64,000 nucleotides of DNA from Pseudomonas sp. GM49 (GTDB lineage: Bacteria > Pseudomonadota > Gammaproteobacteria > Pseudomonadales > Pseudomonadaceae): positions 1 to 64,000 of the forward strand of contig NZ_AKJL01000276.1 of assembly GCF_000282355.1 (NCBI RefSeq), given 5' to 3'. Of this stretch, positions 11,548 to 20,760 are shown piece by piece. The stretch's first letter is position 1, and each line of letters opens with the position of its first letter. The notes under the pieces are model-generated. The model was not told where the DNA came from. It did no database searches and saw nothing but the letters and a program-made list of their open reading frames with translations. The position numbers were made by a program, and so were the translations under genes.

Positions 11548-13248
11548 ATGAATTTTATTCTTTACTCCGACGTCAACGACAGCTCCATCAGCCAGAGTCT
11601 CGGCCGTCCCGAGTACAGTTACTACTTCGTACTCAAGGCGTATCGACCGCTCTTCGAAAGCCTCGGGCCGGTGCATGTGGTGTCATCGGCCGCCGAGGTC
11701 GATCCGCTGTATCGGCAGTTGCAGCAGGCCGGTCAGGACTGCCTGTTCATTTCGTTCGCGCCACCGCACAAGACTCCCACCGACTTGCAATGCCCGATGG
11801 TGTGCGTGGTCGCCTGGGAATTCGACACCATTCCCGCCGAGCACTGGGACAACGATCCGCGCCAAGACTGGAGCCAGACACTGGCACGTCTGAGGCGGGT
11901 GATCACCTTGTCCACCCATACAGCCGAAGCCATCCGCCGGACCCTGGGCGACGATTTCCCGGTGCTGGTGTTGCCGACGCCTTTGTGGGAACGCTTCGCC
12001 GACATTCGCCAGCAATATCCCGGTACGCCGGTGAACGCGGGCGCCACGTTGCAGATCAAGGGTTGCATTCTGGACAGTCGCTCGATGGGGTTGTCCGCCG
12101 ATGGTTTGATCGCGCCGATCATCGAGCAACTGCCGCAGGAAATCGTCGAGCCCGAACCGGAGCCCGAGCCTGAACCTGAACCCGAGCCTGAACCCGAGCC
12201 TGAACCCGAAATCGAGCCTGAACCTGAACCTCCGGTGCCGCCGTTGACCCTGCGTCGACGCCTCTTCATTACCAGACATTACCTGCTGTTGTGGTATCGC
12301 GAAGCCGTTCGCGATCTGGTGCCGGATGCGGTTCGTCCATGGCTGGCCAGATTTCGGACGCCTCAACCGTTGCTGGTTGAACCCGCAGTGAGCGAAGCGC
12401 CCGTGGCGAATGAACCTGCCATCAGCGAAGCCCCTGTGGCGGATGAACCTGCCATCAGCGAAGCCCCCGTGGCGAATGAACCTGTCGTCAGCGAAGCCTC
12501 CGCGCAGGACGAGCATCCACAAGCGGCTTTCCCCGACACCAGCCAAACGGTTGAAATCGAGGTTGATGGCGTCATCTACGTGAGCGTGTTCAACCCCGAT
12601 GATGGTCGCAAGAACTGGCATCACCTGATCACGGCGTTCTGCTGGGCACTGCGTGATGTGGAAGACGCCACGCTCGTGTTGAAGATGACCCAGAACGACC
12701 TGTCGACCTATTACGTCGAACTCATCACCTTGCTGTCCCAGCTCTCGCCCTTCGCTTGTCGCGTGGTGGTCATGCACGGTTATCTGCAGGACGAACAGTT
12801 CGCCCGGCTCTATGGCGCGGCGAGTTACTACGTCAACGCTTCACGCTGCGAAGGCCTGTGCCTGCCACTGATGGAGTTCATGTCGTGCGCCCGGCCCGTC
12901 ATTGCACCGAACCACACGGCGATGCGCGACTACATCGACGAGCGTGTGGCTTTCATCGTCAAGTCCAGCCAGGAGCCGACGATCTGGCCGGAAGACGCAC
13001 GCATCCTGTATCGCACCCTGCGCCAACGGCCGGATTGGGGTTCGTTGAAAATAGCTTATGAGAACAGCTACGCGATGGCAAAAAACCAGCCGGACGCCTG
13101 GCAGGCCATGGCGGACGCGGCCAGCGAACGCATGCACCAATACTGCAGCTTCGCGCCGGTGCAGCAGCGGCTGGCGCTGTTCTTCAAAGAGGAGCCTGCC
13201 CGTGACGTCGTGCCGGTGATTGCCGAAACGGGGACTGCATCGTGCTGA
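11548..13248 (+). CDS. Glycosyltransferase with Glu-Pro linker, PA5455-like (O-antigen modification)
   Basis: This is a GT4-like glycosyltransferase of 566 aa, the first gene of a five-gene operon matching PA5455-PA5459 beside the A-band locus. The C-terminal part has FNPDDGRKNWHHLITAF (donor-site lysine/arginine region) and SRCEGLCLPLMEFMSCARP with the E-x7-E-like pattern. A low-complexity insert of about 140 residues divides the protein: a (Glu-Pro)n rod, a basic-aromatic segment and four copies of an 11-residue repeat. The paralogue downstream lacks this insert. The start at 11548 (MNFILYSDVN) was chosen because it aligns with the paralogue start; an in-frame ATG at 11524 with an upstream AGG is also possible. 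The acceptor and donor sugars are unknown. Confidence 0.8.
   Translation: MNFILYSDVNDSSISQSLGRPEYSYYFVLKAYRPLFESLGPVHVVSSAAEVDPLYRQLQQAGQDCLFISFAPPHKTPTDLQCPMVCVVAWEFDTIPAEHWDNDPRQDWSQTLARLRRVITLSTHTAEAIRRTLGDDFPVLVLPTPLWERFADIRQQYPGTPVNAGATLQIKGCILDSRSMGLSADGLIAPIIEQLPQEIVEPEPEPEPEPEPEPEPEPEPEIEPEPEPPVPPLTLRRRLFITRHYLLLWYREAVRDLVPDAVRPWLARFRTPQPLLVEPAVSEAPVANEPAISEAPVADEPAISEAPVANEPVVSEASAQDEHPQAAFPDTSQTVEIEVDGVIYVSVFNPDDGRKNWHHLITAFCWALRDVEDATLVLKMTQNDLSTYYVELITLLSQLSPFACRVVVMHGYLQDEQFARLYGAASYYVNASRCEGLCLPLMEFMSCARPVIAPNHTAMRDYIDERVAFIVKSSQEPTIWPEDARILYRTLRQRPDWGSLKIAYENSYAMAKNQPDAWQAMADAASERMHQYCSFAPVQQRLALFFKEEPARDVVPVIAETGTASC
12148..12231 (+). repeat. Glu-Pro coding microsatellite inside the glycosyltransferase
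   Basis: This is an 84-bp run of GAR-CCN codons (mostly GAGCCT, GAACCT and GAACCC), encoding 14 Glu-Pro-type dipeptides with one interruption (Glu-Ile). Six-bp periodicity makes it prone to slippage in multiples of six, which would change linker length without breaking the frame. Confidence 0.95.
12379..12510 (+). repeat. Four tandem 33-bp repeats coding for EPAISEAPVAN-type units
   Basis: These are four adjacent 33-bp units. The protein units are EPAVSEAPVAN, EPAISEAPVAD, EPAISEAPVAN and EPVVSEASAQD. The two central units are nearly identical at the DNA level, which indicates recent duplication, while the outer units have diverged. All are in frame within the glycosyltransferase. Confidence 0.95.
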
Positions 13249-14546
13249 TCATCATTCATTCGGAAACCAACAAGAGCAACATCCAGCAGAACCTGGGGCG
13301 GCCCGAGTACAGCTATTACTTCGTCCTCAAGGAATTCCGCCCGGTGCTCGAACGGCTGGGGCAGGTGGTCGAGGTCAGCAATCCGGACGATCTGGTCGAT
13401 CGGCTGTATTTCGATTGCCTGAGCCGGGGCGAAGACTGTGTGTTCCTGTCCTTCTCCCCGCCGCATCGCACGCCGATCCACTACGCGTGCCCGACGATTC
13501 CGGTGTTCGCCTGGGAGTTCAGCACCATTCCCACCGAGAGCTGGCAGAGCGAACCACGGCATGACTGGCGAACGGTGCTGGGCGCCAGCGGGACGGCGAT
13601 CACCCACTCCAGTTTTACCGTGAATGCCGTGCGCGATGTGATGGGCCCCGATTACCCGATCAGCGCTATCGCAGCGCCTGTCTGGGACCGTTTTGCCGCC
13701 CGTGGCGAGCTTCTGGACACGCGTCCGGTCGTGGGCCCTACGCGTCTGAACCTGCGCGGGCTATTGATCGACAGTCGCACCACGGACTTGCGCCCCTACG
13801 GTCCCGAACGATTGCGCGAGGGCACACCGATCGCCTTCGACCAGCCGCCGCGCGACTGTGAGCTGCTGCTCGAGGGCGTGGTCTACACCTCGGTGTTCAA
13901 TCCCTACGACGGACGCAAGAATTGGAAGGACATGATTAGTGCCTTCTGCACCGCCTTCCGCGACACGCCCGATGCGACCCTGGTGCTCAAGCTTACGCAC
14001 CATGACATATCCAACGCACTGAACGACATGCTGCACCACGTCTACAAGAATCAGTCTTATCAGTGCCGCATCGTGCTGATCCACGGCTATCTGTCCGACG
14101 TCGATTACGAGCGCCTGGTCGAGGCCACCAGTTACGTCGTCAATTGTTCCTACGGCGAAGGACAATGCCTGCCGTTGATGGAGTTCATGTCCTGCGGCAA
14201 GCCGGCGATTGCGCCGCTGAACACCGCCATGGCCGACTACATCGACCGTGACAACGCGTTTATCGTCGACAGTACCGACGAACTGACATCCTGGCCCCAC
14301 GATCCTCGCGCCGCGTATCGTACCCTGCGCTACGTCACGGACTGGGACTCGCTGTGCACGGCATTTTCCGCCAGCCATGACGTCGCCAGGCAGGACTTCG
14401 AGCGTTATCAACGGATGTCGGCCCATGCCGTTCGCAGCCTGCAGGGATTCTGCAGTCAGGCCGTTGCCGAACAGCGCCTGAAGGCGGTATTCGAGCAGTT
14501 GCTGGAGCAGCGTGATGCAAACTCCGTACAAGCGTCGGGCACATGA
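13242..14546 (+). CDS. Glycosyltransferase, PA5456-like (O-antigen modification)
   Basis: This is a GT4-like glycosyltransferase of 434 aa and a clear paralogue of the preceding gene. Both begin with NLGRPEYSYYFVLK-type sequence and share HxTP..PM/TIPVFAWEFSTIP and VFNPYDGRKNWKDMI. It lacks the Glu-Pro insert. The GTG start overlaps the previous gene by 7 bp. With the methyltransferases and acyltransferase downstream it probably builds or decorates the end of the D-rhamnan chain (inference from conserved position). Confidence 0.8.
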   Translation: MLIIIHSETNKSNIQQNLGRPEYSYYFVLKEFRPVLERLGQVVEVSNPDDLVDRLYFDCLSRGEDCVFLSFSPPHRTPIHYACPTIPVFAWEFSTIPTESWQSEPRHDWRTVLGASGTAITHSSFTVNAVRDVMGPDYPISAIAAPVWDRFAARGELLDTRPVVGPTRLNLRGLLIDSRTTDLRPYGPERLREGTPIAFDQPPRDCELLLEGVVYTSVFNPYDGRKNWKDMISAFCTAFRDTPDATLVLKLTHHDISNALNDMLHHVYKNQSYQCRIVLIHGYLSDVDYERLVEATSYVVNCSYGEGQCLPLMEFMSCGKPAIAPLNTAMADYIDRDNAFIVDSTDELTSWPHDPRAAYRTLRYVTDWDSLCTAFSASHDVARQDFERYQRMSAHAVRSLQGFCSQAVAEQRLKAVFEQLLEQRDANSVQASGT

Positions 14547-15409
14547 TTCGGCGCCTGCTTGCGAAGTTGCGGCCTGCACCGGTAGAGGTCACCCCGCCGC
14601 AAACGAGGGTCTCGCCCCGTGATATCGGTTTGTACGATGCCCTGCTTGATGGCTGGTTTCTCGGCGACAGCGGCGAATTGCTCAAGGGGTTTGCCATCAC
14701 CGCCGAAGACACCTTGCTGGATGTCGGTTGCGGCGAAGGCGTGGCGACGTTGTTCGCAGTCCGCCAGGGTGCTTCGGTGATCTTCACCGACAGTGAACAC
14801 GACAAGGTCCGCGAGCTTGCCCGGCAAGTGGCGGCACAGTCGGACAAACCGAACCTGGGGCTGGTCAGCAACAGTTTGCCGCTGCCATTGGCCGAGGGCT
14901 GCGCCAGCAAAGTCGTGTGCATGGAGGTGCTCGAGCACATCGACCAACCAGAACCCTTCATGGCCGAACTGGTACGCATGGGGCGCCCCGGCGCACTGTA
15001 TCTGCTGAGCGTGCCGTCCCCGGTGGGCGAGCATTTGCAGAAAGGCATTGCCCCCGCCAGCTACTTTCAATCGCCCAATCACGTGCAGATTTTCAGCCCC
15101 GAGCGGTTCGCCGCGCTGGTGGAGGACGCGGGCCTGGTCATCGAACATCGCCAGGCCACCGGGTTTTTCTGGGTCATGGGCATGATTTTTTTCTGGGCCA
15201 GTGAACGGGCCGCCGGACGAGACCTGGGCGGTGCGGTACGCGACCGGATTCAGGCCCCATATCCACCGCTGATGGAGAGCTGGGCGAAAACCTGGCAGGA
15301 CCTGCTGGCACAGCCCGACGGGTTGGCGATCAAGCAGATGCTGGACCGGTTCATGCCCAAGAGCCAGGTGATCATTGCTCGTAAACCCTATGCCCAGGAG
15401 GGCGTATGA
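14543..15409 (+). CDS. SAM-dependent class I methyltransferase, PA5457-like
   Basis: This methyltransferase of 288 aa has a Rossmann motif I LLDVGCGEG near residue 55 and the post-motif EVLEHIDQPEPFMAEL, typical of UbiG/Methyltransf_11 enzymes. It is paralogous to the last gene of the operon, sharing DTLLDVGCG, ELVR.G.PGALYLLSVP and KSQVIIARKP. It starts with an ATGA overlap on the upstream glycosyltransferase. The likely role is O-methylation of the terminal rhamnose of the O-antigen, because methylated rhamnose is known in A-band polysaccharide. The exact position on the sugar cannot be read from the sequence. Confidence 0.78.
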   Translation: MIRRLLAKLRPAPVEVTPPQTRVSPRDIGLYDALLDGWFLGDSGELLKGFAITAEDTLLDVGCGEGVATLFAVRQGASVIFTDSEHDKVRELARQVAAQSDKPNLGLVSNSLPLPLAEGCASKVVCMEVLEHIDQPEPFMAELVRMGRPGALYLLSVPSPVGEHLQKGIAPASYFQSPNHVQIFSPERFAALVEDAGLVIEHRQATGFFWVMGMIFFWASERAAGRDLGGAVRDRIQAPYPPLMESWAKTWQDLLAQPDGLAIKQMLDRFMPKSQVIIARKPYAQEGV

Positions 15410-16563
15410 GTAACGACAAGCGGATCATGGACATCGAGTTGTTGCGCGGCATTGCGGTGCTCGGCGTGCTGTTTCATCACTTGCAGGACAGCCTGTTCGC
15501 GGCGGCTGTGCCGTTGCTGCAGACGATCACGCTGTACAGCCAGCCGTGGTGGGGCGTGGATCTTTTTTTCGCGATCTCGGGCTTCGTCATTGCCCGTAGC
15601 CTGATCCCGGCCTTGCGCCGCTGCACAACGCGTCAGGAGTATTGGCAACAGACGCGCGATTTCTGGTTGCGCCGGGCCTTTCGTTTGCTGCCATCGGCCT
15701 GGTTATGGCTGGCGCTGATGTTGCTGGCGTGCCTTTTTCTCAACCGCTCCGGTGCGTTCGGCACGCTGCACGCGAACCTTCAGGCGACCCTGGCCGGCAT
15801 CGCGCAATACGCCAATTTCCGTTTTGCCGACAGTTTTTATCGCTATGAGTACGGCACCAGTTTCGTGTACTGGAGCCTGTCGCTGGAGGAGCAGTTCTAT
15901 CTGCTGTTTCCGCTGATGATCGTGCTGTTTCGCAAGCACCTGGTGTGGCCTTTGCTGGCGTTGGTTGCGGTGCAATTGTTCACCTTGCGCACGCCGATCC
16001 TGATGGTGATACGCACCGACGCGCTGGCCCTTGGCGTGCTGTTGGCGATGTGGAGTACGCAACCGTCGTACCTACGCTGGGAGCCAAAATTCTTGCGTCG
16101 TCCATGGGCGGGTGTTGCCGCATTGATCACGGTGTCGCTGCTGCTCAGCTTCATGGCAACGGATCGTTTCACCTTCACTTCTTACCGGATCGGCGTGATT
16201 GCGGTGCTGTGCGCGCTGCTGGTCTGGATCGCTTCTTACAACCGCGATTACCTGTTGCCGCGCGGCGTGTTCAAAAACCTGATGACGTGGGTCGGCAGTC
16301 GTTCCTACGGGATTTACTTGATCCATATCCCGGCCTACTTGCTGGTTCGTGAATTCATTTTCCGATTACAGGCTGCCGGGCTGCCCAGTCCGGCTGGCCA
16401 TCCGATACTGATGTTGCTGATGGCTGGCGGCCTGATCGTGCTGCTGAGCGAACTCAACTATCGCTACATCGAAATGCCCATGCGCAACCGCGGAGCTTCG
16501 CTGGTCAAACGCCTGGGCACCTCCCGAACAGCCGTCCCATCCTCTGGAGCCACCTCATGCTGA
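15406..16563 (+). CDS. Acyltransferase 3 family membrane protein, PA5458-like
   Basis: This integral membrane O-acyltransferase of 385 aa has about ten hydrophobic segments. The family marks are ELLRGIAVLGVLFHH at the N-terminus (catalytic His region), WWGVDLFFAISGFV and WSLSLEEQFYLLFPL. It would transfer an acetyl or similar group to the polysaccharide at the inner membrane. It is coupled to the methyltransferases on both sides (4-bp overlap upstream, 7-bp downstream), which supports one modification pathway. Confidence 0.85.
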   Translation: MSNDKRIMDIELLRGIAVLGVLFHHLQDSLFAAAVPLLQTITLYSQPWWGVDLFFAISGFVIARSLIPALRRCTTRQEYWQQTRDFWLRRAFRLLPSAWLWLALMLLACLFLNRSGAFGTLHANLQATLAGIAQYANFRFADSFYRYEYGTSFVYWSLSLEEQFYLLFPLMIVLFRKHLVWPLLALVAVQLFTLRTPILMVIRTDALALGVLLAMWSTQPSYLRWEPKFLRRPWAGVAALITVSLLLSFMATDRFTFTSYRIGVIAVLCALLVWIASYNRDYLLPRGVFKNLMTWVGSRSYGIYLIHIPAYLLVREFIFRLQAAGLPSPAGHPILMLLMAGGLIVLLSELNYRYIEMPMRNRGASLVKRLGTSRTAVPSSGATSC

Positions 16564-17390
16564 GCCTTTTGAAGAAACTCACGGCGGGCACGCCCGCGCC
16601 TGTGCAGCCAGAGACACCGCTCGCGTCGCCAGTGGCGGACAAGGTCGACCCCTATATGCTCGGCCTGCACGACGCGATGCTCAGCGGCTGGTTCAATCAG
16701 CAAACCGGCGAGCTGTTCAGCGGTTTCCCGGTGACCCCCGAGGACACGCTGCTGGATGTGGGCTGTGGCGACGGCGGCAACGTGCATTTCTGCGGGATGC
16801 GCGGGGCGAAGATCATCATCGCCGATATCGACGCGGCCAAGGTCGAAGCAACCCGCCAGCGCCTGAGCGATACACCGGCCCGCGACGTCGAATGCCATGT
16901 CACCGACTGCAACCCGTTGCCGATTGCCGATGCGACCGCCACGCGGGTGGTGTCGACCGAGGTCATCGAGCACGTGGACGATCCGGCGCAGTTCCTCGCC
17001 GAACTGGTGCGCGTCGGTAAGCCGGGTGCGTTGTATCTGCTGAGCGTCCCGCACCCAAGCTCCGAAGACCTGCAGAAAGATATCGCGGCGGCCGAGTATT
17101 TCAAGAAGCCCAACCACATTCGCATCATCAGCGAAGAGCAGTTCAAGGCCATGGTCAGCGATGCCGGCCTGGAAGTGATCAGCCACAGCCAGTACGGATT
17201 CTACTGGTCGATGTGGATGCTGCTGTTCTGGGAAGCCAAGGTCGATTTCAGCAACCCGGACCATCCGTTGCTCAACCACTGGGCGGATACCTGGCAGGCG
17301 ATTCTGGCTTCGCCACGGGGTGCACAGATCAAGCAGGCGCTGGATGCCGTGGTGGCGAAAAGTCAGGTGATCATTGCGCGCAAACCCTGA
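16557..17390 (+). CDS. SAM-dependent class I methyltransferase, PA5459-like
   Basis: This methyltransferase of 277 aa carries motif I LLDVGCGDGG and EVIEHVDDPAQFLAEL. It is paralogous to the enzyme at 14543-15409, so the operon holds two diverged copies that may methylate different positions or sugars. The start overlaps the acyltransferase stop by 7 bp. It is the last gene of the operon and is followed by a strong hairpin. Confidence 0.78.
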   Translation: MLSLLKKLTAGTPAPVQPETPLASPVADKVDPYMLGLHDAMLSGWFNQQTGELFSGFPVTPEDTLLDVGCGDGGNVHFCGMRGAKIIIADIDAAKVEATRQRLSDTPARDVECHVTDCNPLPIADATATRVVSTEVIEHVDDPAQFLAELVRVGKPGALYLLSVPHPSSEDLQKDIAAAEYFKKPNHIRIISEEQFKAMVSDAGLEVISHSQYGFYWSMWMLLFWEAKVDFSNPDHPLLNHWADTWQAILASPRGAQIKQALDAVVAKSQVIIARKP

Positions 17391-17400
17391 TCACCCATGA

Positions 17401-17436
17401 CGGTGACGGACGGTCTGCAACAGGCCGTCCGTCACC
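17401..17436. terminator. Perfect 13-bp hairpin between convergent operons
   Basis: CGGTGACGGACGG pairs perfectly with CCGTCCGTCACCG across a 10-nt loop. It lies 10 bp after the methyltransferase stop and before the SDR stop on the other strand. No clear T-run follows on either strand, so it may be a weak terminator or an RNA 3'-end stabiliser rather than a classic intrinsic terminator. Confidence 0.6.
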
Positions 17437-17460
17437 GCCATGGCTACCATCCCGCGCCCA

Positions 17461-18249
17461 TTATTGGCTGGAGCGAACGGCCCCACCATCGATCAACAGG
17501 TTCTGCCCGGTCAGGTAGCCCGCATGGCTGCTGCAAACGAAGGCACAAAGCGCACCGAATTCCTCGGGTGAGCCGAAGCGTTTGGCCGGAATTTCGCTAC
17601 GGCATTCGTCAAGGAATGCCTCACTGTCTTGCCCTGACTGTTCAGCAGCAGCGACCAGGTTGTCACGCAGTCGATCAGTGTCGAATGAGCCCGGTTGCAG
17701 GTTGTTGATCGTCACATTACGACTGGCAATGTTTTCTTGCCGGGCAAGCCCTGCGATAAACCCCGTCAGACCACTGCGTGCGCCATTGGACAGACCCAGG
17801 CTTTCGATAGGGGACTTCACGGCACTCGACGTGATGTTGATGATCCGGCCAAATCCGCGTGCCGCCATACCATCGATCGTTGCCTTGATCAGCTCGATGG
17901 GAGTGAGCATGTTGGCATCCAGCGCCTTGAACCAGATGTCGCGATTCCATTCGCGGAAATCCCCGGGGGGAGGGCCTCCAGCATTGTTGATCAAGATATC
18001 GAAATGCTCATGGGCCATGAGCGCTGCCGCCCGACCCTCGGGCGTCGAAATGTCTCCGGCTACGGCGATGACCGTCACTTCCGGATTGATTGCTCTGAGC
18101 TGACGGGCTGTTTCATTCAGCGTGTGTTCGCCTCGGGCGGTGATCACCACGTTCACGCCCTCGCTGACGAGTGCCTGTGCGCAGGCTTTACCCAGGCCTT
18201 TGCTGGCGGCACACACCAGTGCCCAGCGTCCTGCTATTCCAAGATTCAT
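17461..18249 (-). CDS. SDR family oxidoreductase
   Basis: This is a classical short-chain dehydrogenase of 262 aa. The cofactor motif in LVCAASKGLGKA departs from TGxxxGxG, with Ala-Ala-Ser-Lys-Gly-Leu-Gly; NNAGG is present, Ser is in NITSSAVK, and the usual YxxxK is replaced by a LSNGARSGL stretch. The missing catalytic Tyr is noteworthy and resembles the FabG-like SDR subgroup that lacks it. It is the last gene of the transporter operon. The substrate is unknown. Confidence 0.8.
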   Translation of the reverse strand: MNLGIAGRWALVCAASKGLGKACAQALVSEGVNVVITARGEHTLNETARQLRAINPEVTVIAVAGDISTPEGRAAALMAHEHFDILINNAGGPPPGDFREWNRDIWFKALDANMLTPIELIKATIDGMAARGFGRIINITSSAVKSPIESLGLSNGARSGLTGFIAGLARQENIASRNVTINNLQPGSFDTDRLRDNLVAAAEQSGQDSEAFLDECRSEIPAKRFGSPEEFGALCAFVCSSHAGYLTGQNLLIDGGAVRSSQ

Positions 18250-18308
18250 GCGTGTATTCCTGAAAGAAGGAAGCTCAATGTAAGGGGTTGCCTAGAGCAG
18301 CACCATGC

Positions 18309-19856
18309 TCATGCATGATCCACAGTTTTAGACAGGCTTGGCGATCGGGTACTGATTCCCATGAAGCGCCGCACTCTTTCCCCTTCGGCATCGCATCGTA
18401 TGGTTTGAGGTGCCGCATCCAGTTGGATATTACCGTTCTCCATGAATACGACCCTGTCGGATATCGACATGGCAAAGTCCATTTCGTGGGTCACGATCAG
18501 CATGGTCATGCCTTCCTTGGCCAAATCGCGGATCACATTCAGCACGTCGTTGACCAGTTCCGGGTCGAGGGCCGAGGTCGGTTCGTCGAACAGCATGATC
18601 TGCGGCTCCATCGCCAGGGCTCGAGCAATCGCCACGCGCTGTTGCTGCCCACCGGAGAGCTGGTGCGGGTACTTGTGGGCATGGGCCAGCAGGCCGACCT
18701 TGTCCAGTAGCGCATAAGCACGATGTTCACTCAGCTCGCCCGGCTGGCCATGGTAACGCGGCGCCAGGGTGACGTTGTCGAGAATGGTGCGGTGCGGGAA
18801 CAGGTTGAAGTTCTGGAACACCATGCCGATGTGCCGCACGCCTTTGCGCAGGCGGGAGCTGTTGGGTTTATCTGAGGCTTCGATGAAGGTTTCGCCAAAC
18901 AACTTGATGTCGCCGGTATCGATGCTTTCCAGGCCGTTGACCGTGCGGATCAGCGAGGTTTTGCCGGAGCCGGATGGCCCGATGATCGAGACCACCTGGC
19001 CGCATTCGACATTCAGGTCGATACCCAGCAGCACTTTGTGCGTGCCATAGCTCTTCTGGATGTTCTTCAGTTGCAGGATTGGCGTCGCGTTGCTGCCTGT
19101 GGTTTTACGCGCATTGTCGGGCAACGCTTCGGCGCTGGCCCTGAACTTGGCGATGGTGGCTGCGTCGAGTGTGTGCGGCTTGCGGAAGTTCAGGTCCAGG
19201 TAGCGCTCCAGACGCTGCAGGAAATAGCCGAACACGGTTACGATCAACACGTAGTAGACGCCTACTGCAGCCAGGGTCTCCATGACCAGGAAGTTAGTGG
19301 CATAGAGGCGTTGGCCGACCGTGAGGATTTCGGTCAGGGAGATCACCGAGACCAGCGATGTCAGCTTGACCACCGTGATGTATTCATTGATCAAAGTGGG
19401 CAGCGAAATACGGAAAGCCTGGGGGATCACGATCAAGCGCTGCATGCCGAACAGGCCGACACCCAGCGCGCGCCCGGCTTCCTTCTGGCCCTTGGCCACG
19501 GAAATCAGGCCACCACGATGGATCTCCGCCATGTACGCCGCTTCGGTGACCACCAGGGCCAGCAGGCCGGAGTAGAAGGGGTTGGACAGAATCGGTCCGC
19601 TGCCGGGAAACAACTGCGGCAAGTTGTAGACGAACACCACCAGCACCAGCAACGGGATGCTGCGGAAAAACCAGATGTAGACCGCTGCGGGAATGCGCAG
19701 CAAGGGCGATTGGGACAGCTTGGCGGTGGCCAGGACAAAACCCAGCAGCATGCCGATGAACCAGGCCAGGGCACTGAGCTGGATGACCGTGACGCAGGCA
19801 TTCCAGAAGTCTGGCAGGGAGAACAGGGAGAAGAAATACGACCAATCGAATTGCAT
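18309..19856 (-). CDS. Fused amino-acid-type ABC transporter permease / ATP-binding protein
   Basis: This 515-aa protein joins two usually separate subunits. Residues about 1-225 are a HisM/GlnP-type permease with the EAA loop (VGLFGMQRLIVIPQAFRI). Residues about 260-510 are a GlnQ-type ATPase with Walker A GPSGSGKTS, signature LSGGQQQRVAIARAL and Walker B IMLFDEPTSALD. Such fusions are known in proteobacteria. It imports the ligand of the binding protein encoded directly upstream. The ATG has a GAGGTG ribosome site. Confidence 0.92.
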   Translation of the reverse strand: MQFDWSYFFSLFSLPDFWNACVTVIQLSALAWFIGMLLGFVLATAKLSQSPLLRIPAAVYIWFFRSIPLLVLVVFVYNLPQLFPGSGPILSNPFYSGLLALVVTEAAYMAEIHRGGLISVAKGQKEAGRALGVGLFGMQRLIVIPQAFRISLPTLINEYITVVKLTSLVSVISLTEILTVGQRLYATNFLVMETLAAVGVYYVLIVTVFGYFLQRLERYLDLNFRKPHTLDAATIAKFRASAEALPDNARKTTGSNATPILQLKNIQKSYGTHKVLLGIDLNVECGQVVSIIGPSGSGKTSLIRTVNGLESIDTGDIKLFGETFIEASDKPNSSRLRKGVRHIGMVFQNFNLFPHRTILDNVTLAPRYHGQPGELSEHRAYALLDKVGLLAHAHKYPHQLSGGQQQRVAIARALAMEPQIMLFDEPTSALDPELVNDVLNVIRDLAKEGMTMLIVTHEMDFAMSISDRVVFMENGNIQLDAAPQTIRCDAEGERVRRFMGISTRSPSLSKTVDHA

Positions 19857-19920
19857 GGGACACCTCGATCTGCCGCCCCCACGCAGGGACGGCAGATAAC
19901 CAGACTACAAGGACAGGTTC

Positions 19921-20715
19921 TTAGTTGGCGGTCGGTTCTTCCAGGCCGTATTTCTTGAGGATTGCTGCGTATTCTCCGCTCTTTTTCGTTTCCTCGAAGG
20001 CTTTTTGCACGGCCTGGTAGGTTTGGTCATTACCTTTCTTGACGAAGATGCCCAGGGTTTGTTGATAGATCGGGTGCTCGGTGGTGATCACGACCCGGCC
20101 ATTGGTCTTTTCCGCGATCATTTTGGCGGCACCGGCGATTTCAACCTGGGCCTGGATGTTCTTGGACAGCAGGGCCTGGGTCACTTCGGGCGCCGAAGGG
20201 TACTCGCTGACGGTGATGGCGCCCTTGTTGTTCGGCACGCAGTATTCGTCGGACAGCTTCCTGAATTCCTTGACCCAGGTCGTGCCCTGTTCCAGGCCCA
20301 GCTTCAGGCCGCACAGGTCTTCAGGTTTTTTCGCATTGATCTCGCTGCCCTGGGGCACCATGACCGCGGCACCGGTGTTGGCGTACGCAATGGTCTGCGC
20401 CTGGGTCTGGCGCTCCGGCGTGATGTACATGCCGGAAATGACCGCGTCGTACTTGCCGGAATTCAGGCCCAGGATCAGGCTCGGGAACTTGGTGTCGACG
20501 AACTCCACCTTGGCGTTCATATGCTTGGCCAGTGCGGTTGCCAGTTCGGGGTCCGAACCCACCACATTCTTGTCCTTGTCATAGGACTCGAAAGGAGGGT
20601 AGGTGATCTCCATGCCGACCTTGAACGTATCTGACGCGGCCATGCTTACCGAGGCACCGAACATGCCGGCTGCCAATACAGCCAGGCACAAAAGGTTCTT
20701 TTTATTGTTTTTCAT
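19921..20715 (-). CDS. Periplasmic amino-acid-type ABC substrate-binding protein
   Basis: This is a family 3 solute-binding protein of 264 aa with a cleavable signal peptide (MKNNKKNLLCLAVLAAGMFG ... SMA, cut near residue 26). The mature start SDTFKVGMEITYPPFESYD is typical for polar amino acid and opine receptors. The start at 20715 was chosen for the signal peptide and an upstream GGAG; the frame extends further without content. The ligand is unknown. It precedes the fused permease/ATPase by 64 bp. Confidence 0.9.
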   Translation of the reverse strand: MKNNKKNLLCLAVLAAGMFGASVSMAASDTFKVGMEITYPPFESYDKDKNVVGSDPELATALAKHMNAKVEFVDTKFPSLILGLNSGKYDAVISGMYITPERQTQAQTIAYANTGAAVMVPQGSEINAKKPEDLCGLKLGLEQGTTWVKEFRKLSDEYCVPNNKGAITVSEYPSAPEVTQALLSKNIQAQVEIAGAAKMIAEKTNGRVVITTEHPIYQQTLGIFVKKGNDQTYQAVQKAFEETKKSGEYAAILKKYGLEEPTAN

Positions 20716-20760
20716 TTTTACTGACTCCGGCATAGGTAGGGGTTTAGCTGAAAACTTCAA

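Noticed and set aside
12379..12510. Tandem repeat considered as a CRISPR array
   Set aside because: The 33-bp units are directly adjacent with no spacers and are in frame within a coding sequence.
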